This document shows positions 17,951-26,664 of a DNA stretch of 35,181 nt, piece by piece. The stretch spans positions 1-35,181 of the forward strand of contig NZ_JFKD01000026.1 in assembly GCF_002115725.1 (NCBI RefSeq). Direction: 5' to 3'. A program made the translations under genes and the position numbers. The notes below the pieces were generated by a model. It was not told the origin of the DNA. It made no database searches and saw nothing but the letters and a program-made list of their open reading frames with translations. Within the stretch, counting starts at the first letter, position 1, and the number at the start of each line of letters is the position of its first letter. The DNA comes from Marivita cryptomonadis. Lineage in GTDB: Bacteria; Pseudomonadota; Alphaproteobacteria; Rhodobacterales; Rhodobacteraceae.

Positions 17951-18002
17951 CCTTCGACCTATATCCAAGGATGACCGACAAAGTCAGCGATAAATGGCCC
18001 GT

Positions 18003-21000
18003 CTATTCCGCGGCGATAGGTTCAGGCCCGGCATCCGCCTCAGCGGGACGCGCCGACAGCACCAGACGCAGAAGCGGCGGAACGGTCAGCAGTGTCAGGA
18101 ACGCGGACATTGCGAGACCACCAACAACCACGGCCCCCAATCCGCGATAAAGCTCCGACCCAGCTCCGGGAAACAGAACCAGCGGCAGCATCCCGCAAAC
18201 GGATGTCAGCGTTGACATGAAAATCGGCCTGATCCGGTTGCGCGTTGCCTCTTCGATGGCATCCACCGGCGACATACCTTCCTCACGCAGATGATACAGC
18301 GACTGGTGCACGATCAGGATCGCGTTGTTCACCACGATCCCGACAAGGATCACAAAGCCAAGAAGCGTCAGCATGTCCAACGGTTGGGTGCCCACGATGT
18401 TCAGAACCGCAAGCCCGCCAACGCCACCAGCAGCGGCAACCGGAACCGAAATCATCACCACCAGTGGCAAGACAAAGGATTCGAACAGAACCGCCATGAC
18501 GAGGAAAACGATCACCATTGCAACCGCGAGGTTGATCTGGATGGCGTTCCATGTTTGCGAAAGCTGATCTGCTGTCCCCGAAACCGACATTCGTACTCCC
18601 GGTGGCAGCCCCTGCTCCTCGAGAACCGCGATCACTTCTGTCTCGAGCAACTCCACCGCCGCTTCCAATGGCAGCGCATCGGACGGGCGCACCTCAAGCG
18701 TGATTGTGCGCAAGCGTTCAAGGTGCCGGATTTCGGTTGGCCCTGCCGTCACACGCACCTCTGCCAACTCGGACACCGGCACGATGCGACCTGTCGGAGT
18801 CACTACGGGAAAATTACCGACATCCTGCGTGCGCAATCCGCTAAGGATCGTGGTGTCCCCTTTGAGGGTCAGGTCAAGTCGCCGATTGCCCACATTGATT
18901 TCGGCCACCCGCAGCCCGTCGTTGAACGCATCCACGGTAGCAGCCAGATCTTGCGTGGTCAGACCTGCATCTGCCAGACGCACACGGTCCGGGATCAAGC
19001 GCACTTCGGGTGCACCCAATTCAAGGCCGGGAATGGGCCGGAACTGGTGCCCCTCGGACCGTGGCAAAAGCTGCCCGATGGTGCCCGCTGCCTGACCGGC
19101 TACCCGCAGGATATCTTCAAGCTCGTCCCCCGAGATGTTCAATTCGATGGTCCGGCCACCCCCCACACCACGCCCGAACAGCGACGGTTGGGTCATGAAC
19201 CCGAAAGTTCCCGGCTCCGCGAAAATCGGTTGTGACAGGATCGGAATGACCTCGGCCACACGGCTGCCATCGACCGCTGCCGCGCCAACGAAACTGTTGC
19301 CGGGGGTGGCAACAAAGAAGAACGATTCCAGCGCCGGTTGCCCGGCTTCCGTTTCAGTCGCAGGGGCCGCATCCCACATCGGTTGTGCAACCGCTTCGAT
19401 GCGCTGGGCGATTGTTTCCGTGGTTTCAAGATTGTACCCGGGCGGTGGGATGATCAAACCGAACACCAAATTACGGTTTCCCTCGGGGAGGTATTCCAGC
19501 TTGGGCAAAAACGTCCATGCAGCGACGGCGGCACCCGTTCCGATGGCGGCCACCATGACAAGCCCGGCCGTACGGAAGCGCACCGTGAACCGTACGTATT
19601 TCATGATAAGCCAAGTGAACCCGCGTCCGAAATGGTCGATGCCGGGAAGCCCCAGCTTCTTGGTCTCCCCAGCTTTGAGCAGTCGGCTCGACAAGGCTGG
19701 AATGACCGTGACCGCCACCACCAGCGACAGCAGAACAGACACAGAGATGGCCACCGCAATGTCGCGGAACAACTGCCCAGCCTCGAGCTGCATCACGAGA
19801 ATAGGGATAAACACCATGACCGTTGTCAGGGCCGACACAAGGATTGCACCCCAGACCTGCTTGGCCCCAATATAAGCAGCCTCGCGCCGGGATTTTCCTT
19901 CTTCCCGCAATCGGAAGATGTTTTCCAGAACGACGATCGCCGCATCGACGATCATGCCGACCGCAAACGCGATGCCCGCCAGAGAGATCACGTTCAGCGT
20001 GCGCCCTGTAACCGCCATCGCCACGAACGTCGCCACGATGGATACCGGGATCGCCATGCTGATAACCAGTGTGGCCCTTGGGCTGCGCAGGAAGATCAGC
20101 AACACTGCCGCGGCAAGCAAACCACCGATCCAGATGTTCTGCGTGACCAGATCAATCGCGCCTTCGATATAGATCGTCTCGTCATAGACCTGTTCAAGCG
20201 TCAAGCCGTTGGTCGCAACCGGTCCCGCCTCAAGCTCTGCGATAACTGCTTTGACCTCTTCCATGGTCGAAATCACATTTGCGCCCTGTTCGCGCACGAT
20301 GTTGACCGCCAGTGCCGGTTCCCCCCGAAACCGAAGACGTGCGGTGTTTTCCTTATAGGCAAAGCTCACATCCGCTACGTCGCCCACACGCACGCGGCCC
20401 AGCGCACCATTGGTGCCAAGGCTTTGACTGCGAAGAACAACGCTGTTGATCGCCTCTATGGTATTCAGATTGCCATCGGCACGCACAGTATAGCGGCGCT
20501 TGCCTTCTTCTACGTCACCGGCAGAAATACTGATGTTCTCGGCGCGCAGGCGCTGAACAACTGCAGGGATCGTAAGACCCAACCGGGCGAGTTCCTCGGG
20601 TCGGATCACGATCTGCAGTTCCCGCGAGACACCCCCGAACACGTTGACGGTGGACACGCCGTTCACACGCTCAAGCCGTTCCTTCACGACATCTTCGACA
20701 AAATCGCCGTAGCTGGGAAGCGGGCGGGTGTTGCCCTCCTCTGCCTTGACCATAATCCATGCAATCGGGCTGTCATCAGACCCGGAGGTGTTCAGCGTCG
20801 GCTCTCCAGCCTCGCTTGGATAGCCGCCAACGCGGTCAAGACGGTTCGACACAAGCAAAAGGATGTCGCCCATGTCCGACCCGATGGCAAATTCAAGCGT
20901 GACCGACGCCTGACCCGTGCGGGCGCGACTGGTCATGATCTCTAGCCCCTCAAGACCGCGGAACGCATCTTCCTGGGGGTTGATGATCTCGCGTTCGATC

Positions 21001-21173
21001 TCTACCGGGGCCGCACCGGGCCATGTTGTCTCGACAACAACAACCGGCTTGCGGACGTCCGGGGCCAATTGCACGGGAATACGGCTCAGCGCCAAAGCGC
21101 CGAAAAGGACAGCCATGATGACCACGGCCATCACAGCGATTGGACGTTCGATGGATGCGCGTATCAGGTCCAT
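18003..21173 (-). CDS. RND-family efflux pump, inner-membrane transporter
   Basis: A 1056-residue RND permease of the AcrB/HAE1-like superfamily, using proton flow to expel substrates. It has 12 expected membrane helices: one near the N-terminus (IERPIAVMAVVIMAVLFGALAL), a cluster at about 340-500, one at about 540, and the second cluster from about 860. Two large periplasmic loops lie between, with the usual internal repeat. Helix 4 reads GMIVDAAIVVLENI: D410 is present but the second Asp of AcrB (VDDA) is Ala, as in some metal-efflux members. It starts three bases after the adaptor stop, so the two form an operon. No outer-membrane channel gene lies nearby, so a shared TolC-like channel is needed. 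Substrate unknown. Confidence 0.95.
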   Translation of the reverse strand: MDLIRASIERPIAVMAVVIMAVLFGALALSRIPVQLAPDVRKPVVVVETTWPGAAPVEIEREIINPQEDAFRGLEGLEIMTSRARTGQASVTLEFAIGSDMGDILLLVSNRLDRVGGYPSEAGEPTLNTSGSDDSPIAWIMVKAEEGNTRPLPSYGDFVEDVVKERLERVNGVSTVNVFGGVSRELQIVIRPEELARLGLTIPAVVQRLRAENISISAGDVEEGKRRYTVRADGNLNTIEAINSVVLRSQSLGTNGALGRVRVGDVADVSFAYKENTARLRFRGEPALAVNIVREQGANVISTMEEVKAVIAELEAGPVATNGLTLEQVYDETIYIEGAIDLVTQNIWIGGLLAAAVLLIFLRSPRATLVISMAIPVSIVATFVAMAVTGRTLNVISLAGIAFAVGMIVDAAIVVLENIFRLREEGKSRREAAYIGAKQVWGAILVSALTTVMVFIPILVMQLEAGQLFRDIAVAISVSVLLSLVVAVTVIPALSSRLLKAGETKKLGLPGIDHFGRGFTWLIMKYVRFTVRFRTAGLVMVAAIGTGAAVAAWTFLPKLEYLPEGNRNLVFGLIIPPPGYNLETTETIAQRIEAVAQPMWDAAPATETEAGQPALESFFFVATPGNSFVGAAAVDGSRVAEVIPILSQPIFAEPGTFGFMTQPSLFGRGVGGGRTIELNISGDELEDILRVAGQAAGTIGQLLPRSEGHQFRPIPGLELGAPEVRLIPDRVRLADAGLTTQDLAATVDAFNDGLRVAEINVGNRRLDLTLKGDTTILSGLRTQDVGNFPVVTPTGRIVPVSELAEVRVTAGPTEIRHLERLRTITLEVRPSDALPLEAAVELLETEVIAVLEEQGLPPGVRMSVSGTADQLSQTWNAIQINLAVAMVIVFLVMAVLFESFVLPLVVMISVPVAAAGGVGGLAVLNIVGTQPLDMLTLLGFVILVGIVVNNAILIVHQSLYHLREEGMSPVDAIEEATRNRIRPIFMSTLTSVCGMLPLVLFPGAGSELYRGLGAVVVGGLAMSAFLTLLTVPPLLRLVLSARPAEADAGPEPIAAE

Positions 21174-21176
21174 GGC

Positions 21177-22301
21177 TTACCCATTGCTCCCGGATTGCGC
21201 AGCAGCTTGCGGCGGGCCAGCAGGCGCGATCTCTTGGCCGGGACGCAAACGTTCATTGCCGCGAACGACGACCTCGTCCCCTTCTGCCAGACCGGACAGC
21301 ACTTCGAATGCATTGTTCAGCGCCGCTCCGATCTCGACGGTGCGGGACATCGCTTTGCCGTCCTCGTTCACAAACACGCTCCACCCGCCCTGCGCCTGAA
21401 CCAAAGCATCCTTGGGCACGACAAGCACCTCGCGCGGAGAGCTGACTGGCACATCCAGAGTCACAGTCTGACCAACAGCGATGGGCACATCGCTGTCTTG
21501 AACATCAAATCGTACCGGACGGGTGCGCGTTGCGGCGAACTCTGTTGGCAAAATGGCGCGGAGTGTCAGGGTCACCGTATCCCCAATGTCGGTGGTGGCC
21601 GTCAGTGGCTGATCCATACGCAGGGCGGACACAAAACGCGCAGGAACATTCGCTTCGATTTCAAGCGCACTGGTGTCGATCAGCGTCGCAACTTGGCTGC
21701 CGGAAGCGATAAACTGACCAACCTCGGTTGTGACATCGAGAATAACCGCGTCAAAGGGCGCGCGGACCACAGCGTTGTCCAGACGATATCGCGCCTGCTC
21801 CAAAGCATTCTGCGAGGCTTGGATACGTGCAAGCGCCTCTTGCTGCGCACCGCGTGCTTCGGCAAAGTCGCTGGCGCGCTCTTCCAGTTGCGCTTCTGCA
21901 ATGGTCGAATTCTGCCGCAAGGTCTCTGCGCGGCGGAACGCTTTTTCCGCACGACCCAGACGCGCTTCGGACACCGAGATACCGGCCTGCGCAATCGCGA
22001 TCTGCGCTTCGGCTTGTGCCAGTTCGATCTGCAATAGCTCGGTGTCGAGCCGCGCCAGAATATCTCCCTCAGACACGATATCTCCGATCCGGATCGGAAC
22101 ATCCTGCGCAACTCCGCCCACACGCGCAGCAACCGCGCTTTCGCGCCCCGCAACAACTTCGCCGAAAACCGCTACCGTTTCAGCCATCGTACTGGTTGTG
22201 ACAACGGCTGTGCTCACACCGGCGGGGCGACCCTGCGCCATGGCGGTTGCCGGACCAACGACGAGTGCACAAACCAAGGCTAACCGGGCAAGAACGTGCA
22301 T
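21177..22301 (-). CDS. RND efflux periplasmic adaptor (membrane fusion protein)
   Basis: A 374-residue adaptor of the AcrA/HlyD class that links the RND pump to an outer-membrane channel. From ATG 22301 (AAGGAG eight bases upstream) it has a signal peptide (HVLARLALVCALVVGPATAMAQG) without a lipobox Cys. A lipoyl-like half (VAARVGGVAQDVPIRIGDIVSEGDILARLD) is followed by a long alpha-helical hairpin (about 95-180, LAQAEAQIAIAQAGI onward) and the second lipoyl half (NAVVRAPFDAVILDV). The beta-barrel and membrane-proximal domains follow (KDALVQAQGGWSVFV). It precedes the transporter with a three-base gap and probably has the promoter at 22350-22378. Confidence 0.94.
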   Translation of the reverse strand: MHVLARLALVCALVVGPATAMAQGRPAGVSTAVVTTSTMAETVAVFGEVVAGRESAVAARVGGVAQDVPIRIGDIVSEGDILARLDTELLQIELAQAEAQIAIAQAGISVSEARLGRAEKAFRRAETLRQNSTIAEAQLEERASDFAEARGAQQEALARIQASQNALEQARYRLDNAVVRAPFDAVILDVTTEVGQFIASGSQVATLIDTSALEIEANVPARFVSALRMDQPLTATTDIGDTVTLTLRAILPTEFAATRTRPVRFDVQDSDVPIAVGQTVTLDVPVSSPREVLVVPKDALVQAQGGWSVFVNEDGKAMSRTVEIGAALNNAFEVLSGLAEGDEVVVRGNERLRPGQEIAPAGPPQAAAQSGSNG

Positions 22302-22349
22302 TGCACTTCTCCTTTTCGCATCGGCACCATGCCGCATCGCAGAAGCTAG

Positions 22350-22378
22350 CGCATATTTCGGGAAAAGCAGGTTCTCAA
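22350..22378 (-). promoter_or_regulatory. Candidate sigma-70-type promoter for the efflux operon
   Basis: On the minus strand TTGAGA and TATGCG are spaced by exactly 17 bases, placing a start site about 40 bases before the adaptor ATG. The match is moderate and is inferred from pattern only. Confidence 0.35.
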
Positions 22379-22440
22379 GATCCGGACATGGTCAGGTCGC
22401 GCGATTTTTGCGCTTTTTGACTGCGATGCCTGTCGTTTTG

Positions 22441-23331
22441 TCAGGTGGCCAGAAAGTCGATCACTTCGGAAAGCAGGGCGTCCGGCGCTTCTTCGGGGAT
22501 CGCGTGCCCACATGGAAAACCGCGTCCACGGACGTGTCGCGCCTTGTCTTTCCATGTTTGTGTGACGTCATAGAGCTTACCGACCACGCCCTTGTCGCCC
22601 CAGATCGCCAACAAAGGAGCATCAATCAGCCGGTCTGCATCGGCACGGTCATGGACAAGGTCGATTGTTGCTGCAGCGCGGTAGTCTTCACAGATGGCGT
22701 GCACAGTGGCCGGATCACGATAGCTTCGCAGGTATTCTGCCATGGCGTCTTCGTTCACTGCTCCGGGCGTCTTGACCTGCCCGTTGATGTGACGACGTAG
22801 GAAATATTCCGGATCCTGCCCGATCATGCGTTCCGGCAAATCCTCTGGCTGGATCAGGAAGAACCACCAGAAGTAGCGTGTGGCGAAATCCTGATTGGTT
22901 TGCTCGTACATGGTCAGGGTCGGTGCGATGTCGAGAACAATCAAACGGTCCACCGCGTCGGGGTGATCCAGCGCCATGCGATGCGCAACGCGCCCGCCAC
23001 GATCATGTCCGACCAGCGCAAAGCGGTCATGGCCCAGCATCCGCATGAGGGCCACCTGATCTTTCGCCATCTCGCGCTTCGCGTAAGGCAGGTGTGGCGC
23101 GTGGCTTTCCACCTTTTCGCTGTCGCCATAGCCGCGTAAATCCGAAGCAACAACCGAATACCCAGCCTTGACCAGATCAGGTGCAATCTTGCGCCAAACG
23201 ATGTGCGTTTGGGGATGACCGTGCAGCAACAGCACGGGCGGGCCAACGCCAGCCACTGCAAAATGAATACGCACGCCGTTGACGGTCTCATCGCGCAGTG
23301 TGAACCCATCCAGAAAGCGCGATGCGGTCAC
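22441..23331 (-). CDS. Alpha/beta hydrolase, haloacetate dehalogenase family
   Basis: The 296-residue protein aligns through its whole length with fluoroacetate dehalogenases, which displace halide with an Asp nucleophile. Visible are oxyanion-region HGHPQT, nucleophile motif GHDRGGR (D110, R111, R114), D134 in VLDIAPT, W156, Y217 in CEDYRA and catalytic H276 in CGHAIPEEAPD. The position of halide-binding His155 in the Rhodopseudomonas enzyme is Trp here (YFWWFFLIQP), so activity on fluoroacetate is doubtful; another haloacid or an ester/epoxide is possible. It begins two bases after the dehydrogenase gene stop at 23334, so the two are co-transcribed, which hints at a role in preparing or recycling a hydroxy acid. 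Confidence 0.87.
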   Translation of the reverse strand: MTASRFLDGFTLRDETVNGVRIHFAVAGVGPPVLLLHGHPQTHIVWRKIAPDLVKAGYSVVASDLRGYGDSEKVESHAPHLPYAKREMAKDQVALMRMLGHDRFALVGHDRGGRVAHRMALDHPDAVDRLIVLDIAPTLTMYEQTNQDFATRYFWWFFLIQPEDLPERMIGQDPEYFLRRHINGQVKTPGAVNEDAMAEYLRSYRDPATVHAICEDYRAAATIDLVHDRADADRLIDAPLLAIWGDKGVVGKLYDVTQTWKDKARHVRGRGFPCGHAIPEEAPDALLSEVIDFLAT

Positions 23332-23333
23332 CC

Positions 23334-24413
23334 TCAGACACCGTCCAGAAGGGCGTCGGCAATTGCGGTAGCGCAGGTGACTGTATCAGCTTTGCCACCA
23401 AGATCGGCGGTGCGCAGCGCGTCTTCGGCCAGAACTGTTTCGATCGCCCGCACAATGGCTGCCGCCGCTTCGGTCTGACCCAGATGGTCGAGCATCATCG
23501 ACGCCGCCCAAATCTGACCGACCGGGTTGGCAATGCCTTTGCCGGCAATGTCAGGGGCCGACCCGTGGACCGGCTCGAAGAGCGATGGAAACCGGCGTTC
23601 CGGGTTGATGTTGCCCGAGGGCGCAATCCCAATGGTTCCGGTGCAAGCAGGGCCAAGGTCTGAAAGGATGTCACCAAACAGGTTCGACGCAACAACTACA
23701 TCGAACCAGTCCGGATGCAGAACGAACTGCGCTGTCAGAATATCGATGTGAAATTTATCGACCTTCACATCCGGGTAACGCACCGCCATTTCTTCGACAC
23801 GCTCATCCCAGTAAGGCATGGTTATCGAGATGCCATTCGACTTGGTGGCTGATGTCAGGTGACCGCTGCGTGTTTGCGCAAGGTCGAAAGCGTATTTTAG
23901 AATACGGTCCACACCGATCCGGCTCATCACCGTTTCCTGAATCACAACCTCCCGCTCTGTACCGGGAAACATGCGGCCGCCAATGGACGAATATTCGCCT
24001 TCGGTATTTTCGCGCACGATCATCATGTCGATATCACCCGGCTGACGACCCGCCAAAGGCAAAGGCACACCCGGCATTGCACGAGCCGGGCGCAGGCTGA
24101 CATATTGATCGAATTCGCGTCGAAACTGGATCAAAGACCCCCAAAGCGAGATGTGATCTGGCACGACCTCTGGCCATCCCACGGCACCAAAGAAAATCGC
24201 GTCGCTTCCAGAAAGCTGGTCTTTCCAGTCCGGTGGCATCATCTCTCCGTGCTTGACGTAGTAGTCAGCGCTCGAGAACGCATGTTCCTCGAAATCAAAC
24301 CCAAGATCGAAGCGGCGCTGCGCCGCCTGCAAAACCCGAACGCCCTCAGGCGTTGTTTCCTTGCCGATCCCATCGCCGGGGATAACCGCAATCTTGTAGC
24401 TGTTTTGGGGCAC
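23334..24413 (-). CDS. Tartrate / D-malate dehydrogenase-like protein (isopropylmalate dehydrogenase superfamily), copy 1
   Basis: A beta-decarboxylating NAD-dependent dehydrogenase of about 359 residues acting on 2-hydroxy diacids. It has the nucleotide start KIAVIPGDGIGKE, the TtuC/DmlA-type active site VRENTEGEYSSIGGR (in place of the LeuB pattern), the arginine pair LRPARAMPG, catalytic Lys in ATKSNGI, metal-binding Asp residues in GDILSDLG, and the NAD motif HGSAPDIAGKGIANP. The signature GGRMFPGTEREVVIQE points to tartrate dehydrogenase or D-malate dehydrogenase. I use GTG 24413, with AAGGTGA nine bases upstream; a GTG at 24425 gives four more residues. It is followed by the alpha/beta hydrolase with a two-base gap. 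The neighbouring paralogue is separated by a terminator. Confidence 0.9.
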   Translation of the reverse strand: MPQNSYKIAVIPGDGIGKETTPEGVRVLQAAQRRFDLGFDFEEHAFSSADYYVKHGEMMPPDWKDQLSGSDAIFFGAVGWPEVVPDHISLWGSLIQFRREFDQYVSLRPARAMPGVPLPLAGRQPGDIDMMIVRENTEGEYSSIGGRMFPGTEREVVIQETVMSRIGVDRILKYAFDLAQTRSGHLTSATKSNGISITMPYWDERVEEMAVRYPDVKVDKFHIDILTAQFVLHPDWFDVVVASNLFGDILSDLGPACTGTIGIAPSGNINPERRFPSLFEPVHGSAPDIAGKGIANPVGQIWAASMMLDHLGQTEAAAAIVRAIETVLAEDALRTADLGGKADTVTCATAIADALLDGV

Positions 24414-24470
24414 GGGGCAGATCACCTTCTGAGAGGAGGCGGCGCAAGCTTTGCCGCACAGCGGTAGTAT

Positions 24471-24491
24471 AAAAGGCCCGAGGTCCGGGCC
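24471..24491 (-). terminator. Rho-independent terminator after dehydrogenase copy 2
   Basis: On the minus strand GGCCCG-GACCT-CGGGCC is followed directly by TTTTAT. It lies 31 bases after the stop of the 24522-25595 gene and before the second dehydrogenase, so copy 1 is either expressed by read-through or from its own promoter in the short remaining gap. Confidence 0.8.
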
Positions 24492-24521
24492 AAGTCCCGA
24501 TGACCTCGGACCCTGGTTTTG

Positions 24522-25595
24522 TCAGATGTTTTCGCCACGAATGGCTTCACAGACAGCTTCGGTCACTTCCTTTGTGGTCGCGCCCCCCCCCACATCAGGA
24601 GTGAGGATACCTTCGGCGCAGACTTTTTCGACAGCACGCATCAAACGCTCAGACGCCTCCGTTTCCCCAAGGTGGTCGAGCATTTGACTGGCGGTCCAGA
24701 ACGTGGCGACCGGGTTGGCAATCCCTTTGCCCGTGATGTCAAATGCAGACCCGTGGATTGGCTCGAACATCGACGGGAATCGGCGTTCAGGGTCGATATT
24801 GGCGGTCGGGGCAACACCCAAAGATCCAGCCAGCGCACCCGCCAAATCAGACAGGATGTCTGCGTGCAGGTTGGTCGCCACGATTGTGTCCAATGACTGC
24901 GGGTTCTTGACCATGCGAACGGTCATCGCATCAACCAGCATCTTGTCCCACGTCACGTCCGGGAACTCTTGTGCGACCTCTGCCGCGATCTCGTCCCACA
25001 TGACCATACCGAACCGCTGTGCATTGGACTTTGTGACCACGGTCAGGAACTTGCGCGGGCGTGATTGAGCCAGTTTGAACGCATAGCGCATGATGCGTGT
25101 CACACCGACACGGGTGAAGATCGACACTTCTGTACCCACCTCTTCGGGCATGCCTTTGTGCGCTCGACCGCCATGCCCTGAGTATTCGCCTTCGGAATTC
25201 TCACGCACGATCACCCAATCCAGGTCGCCGACTTCAACCCCGCGAAGAGGCGAGGTTACACCCGGAATGATCTTGGTCGGGCGCACGTTAGCGTATTGGT
25301 CAAAGCCCTGGCAGATCGGTAGGCGCAGCCCCCACAGCGTAATGTGATCCGGTACATCAGGCGCACCAACCGCCCCGAAATAGATCGCATCGAACGGTTT
25401 GAGTTGTTCCAGACCGTCTTCCGGCATCATCACGCCGGTCTTCTTGTAGTAGTCAGACCCCCAATCAAACGAGGTCATTTCAAAACGCACATCTCCGGCG
25501 CGCTGTGCGAGAACCGACAGGACCTCGCTGCCCGCCTCGATCACCTCTGGTCCAATGCCATCGGCAGGAATGGCAGCAATCTTGTAGGTCCGCAT
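24522..25595 (-). CDS. Tartrate dehydrogenase-like protein (isopropylmalate dehydrogenase superfamily), copy 2
   Basis: A 357-residue paralogue of copy 1. It begins at ATG 25595 behind AGGAGA with KIAAIPADGIGPEVIEAG. The active-site block is VRENSEGEYSGHGGR, with the arginine pair NVRPTKIIPG, catalytic Lys in VTKSNAQRFG, Asp residues in ADILSDLAG and NAD motif HGSAFDITGKGIANP. It is a full-length intact member and differs from LeuB at the substrate loop. It is transcribed divergently from the LysR regulator at 25727, across a gap containing a perfect 26-base dyad, so it is the most likely direct target of that regulator. Tartrate, malate or a related hydroxy diacid are the candidate substrates. 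A TRAP system lies on the other side of the regulator. Confidence 0.9.
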   Translation of the reverse strand: MRTYKIAAIPADGIGPEVIEAGSEVLSVLAQRAGDVRFEMTSFDWGSDYYKKTGVMMPEDGLEQLKPFDAIYFGAVGAPDVPDHITLWGLRLPICQGFDQYANVRPTKIIPGVTSPLRGVEVGDLDWVIVRENSEGEYSGHGGRAHKGMPEEVGTEVSIFTRVGVTRIMRYAFKLAQSRPRKFLTVVTKSNAQRFGMVMWDEIAAEVAQEFPDVTWDKMLVDAMTVRMVKNPQSLDTIVATNLHADILSDLAGALAGSLGVAPTANIDPERRFPSMFEPIHGSAFDITGKGIANPVATFWTASQMLDHLGETEASERLMRAVEKVCAEGILTPDVGGGATTKEVTEAVCEAIRGENI

Positions 25596-25643
25596 TATTT
25601 TCTCCTGATAGGTGGTCCGGCCGGAAGGCGTGGTCGCTCTGGC

Positions 25644-25669
25644 CAAGTTGGCGCGACAATCGCAACTTG
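25644..25669. promoter_or_regulatory. Perfect dyad CAAGTTG-N12-CAACTTG, candidate LysR operator
   Basis: The 7-base arms are perfect complements around a 12-base spacer. The site lies midway in the 131-base gap between dehydrogenase copy 2 and lysR, 49 bases before the former and 57 before the latter. Size and position fit a LysR-type recognition site. Confidence 0.55.
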
Positions 25670-25702
25670 ACCGGGTCAACACAACGCGCCAGAGATCATA
25701 TA

Positions 25703-25717
25703 AATAATTGAAATAAT
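25703..25717 (+). promoter_or_regulatory. AT-rich element before lysR (copy A)
   Basis: AATAATTGAAATAAT ends nine bases before the lysR start codon. A near copy (one base shorter) lies after lysR at 26665-26678. It may be a promoter or regulator contact site. Confidence 0.3.
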
Positions 25718-25726
25718 GGTCACCGT

Positions 25727-26638
25727 ATGGAACTTCGACAGCTGAGATGCCTAATTGCCGTCGCGGACACGCTTCACTTTGGCCGGGCGGCGCAGAACCT
25801 CAACATGCTGCCCGCCTCTTTGGGCCGTCAGATCAAGTTGCTGGAGGAGAGTTTGGGTACACGTCTGCTGGTCAGAACGACCCGCAGCGTGTCTCTGACC
25901 GAGTCTGGTCGTAGCTTTGTCGACGCGGCCCGGGACATTGTCGAACAGGCAGATCGGCTCGAGGTGTCGTTTCGCGAGAACCGGCAGGATCAGGCATCAA
26001 TCCTGCGGATAGGAGCGATCGACAGCGCTGCGGTTGGCCTGATGCCGCAACTTCTGCCTCATTTCCGAGAATTGCATTCCGACATCGACGTTGAGCTTTT
26101 GGAACAGAAGACCATCCGTCTTTTGCCGCGACTTTTGTCCGGTCGTTTGGACATAGCGATTGTGCGACCTCCCGAAGTCCGAGATGCGCGGCTTTTCTAC
26201 CAACACCTGTTCTATGAAACTGCCGTGGTGGCGGTGCCAGAAAGCCATCCATTGGCGAAGCGGAAGACCGTAACGGTACAGGAGATGGCCGACGCGCCAT
26301 TGATCGTTCCGGAGCGCAATTCACGGCCACATAGCCATGATCTGACGATGAAGCTTTTTCTCGAAGCTGGCTTGACCGCGCGCGTGGCGCAAATTGCTGA
26401 GGAAAAGCAGACAATCGTCAGCTTGGTGAGCACGGGCGTTGGCCTTGCCATCGTTCCACGATGGGCATCGCGTCTGGCAGTCGGCGGCGTGACCTTTGTG
26501 TCGCTTGAATTGCCCGACACCGCCCGAAACCGTTTGGCCGTGTCCGCCGTTTGGGTCCGAGACGCCCGCCATCCGGCACGCGACGCATTTCTGAACGTGT
26601 TGAAAGATCGCCTGTCAGCTTTGGCTGAAACCGCGTGA
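25727..26638 (+). CDS. LysR-family transcriptional regulator
   Basis: A 303-residue LTTR. The N-terminal winged helix-turn-helix (residues 1-60) reads LRQLRCLIAVADTLHFGRAAQ, then SLGRQIKLLEESLGTRLLVR, followed by the linker helix. The effector domain (about 90-295) has the usual LRIGAIDSAAVGLMPQLLP opening and a substrate cleft with SHPLAKRK and VSTGVGLAIVP, and needs an inducer, probably a substrate or product of the adjacent dehydrogenases. ATG 25727 has no clear ribosome site, which suggests weak translation or a leader-poor message. The gene stands between the divergent dehydrogenase gene and the TRAP operon and could control both. Confidence 0.93.
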   Translation: MELRQLRCLIAVADTLHFGRAAQNLNMLPASLGRQIKLLEESLGTRLLVRTTRSVSLTESGRSFVDAARDIVEQADRLEVSFRENRQDQASILRIGAIDSAAVGLMPQLLPHFRELHSDIDVELLEQKTIRLLPRLLSGRLDIAIVRPPEVRDARLFYQHLFYETAVVAVPESHPLAKRKTVTVQEMADAPLIVPERNSRPHSHDLTMKLFLEAGLTARVAQIAEEKQTIVSLVSTGVGLAIVPRWASRLAVGGVTFVSLELPDTARNRLAVSAVWVRDARHPARDAFLNVLKDRLSALAETA

Positions 26639-26664
26639 AACATAGAGATTCACCGATTGTTCAA

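Noticed and set aside
19338..20945. A 535-codon open frame on the plus strand across the RND gene
   Set aside because: It is antisense to a complete RND transporter, rich in His/Arg/Gln with no domain, and lacks a ribosome site; it is a by-product of GC-rich codon use.
23334..25595. Assignment of the two dehydrogenases as leuB (leucine synthesis)
   Set aside because: The active-site stretch is RENTEGEYS/RENSEGEYS rather than the LeuB pattern, no leuCD lies nearby, and the neighbours are catabolic and transport genes.
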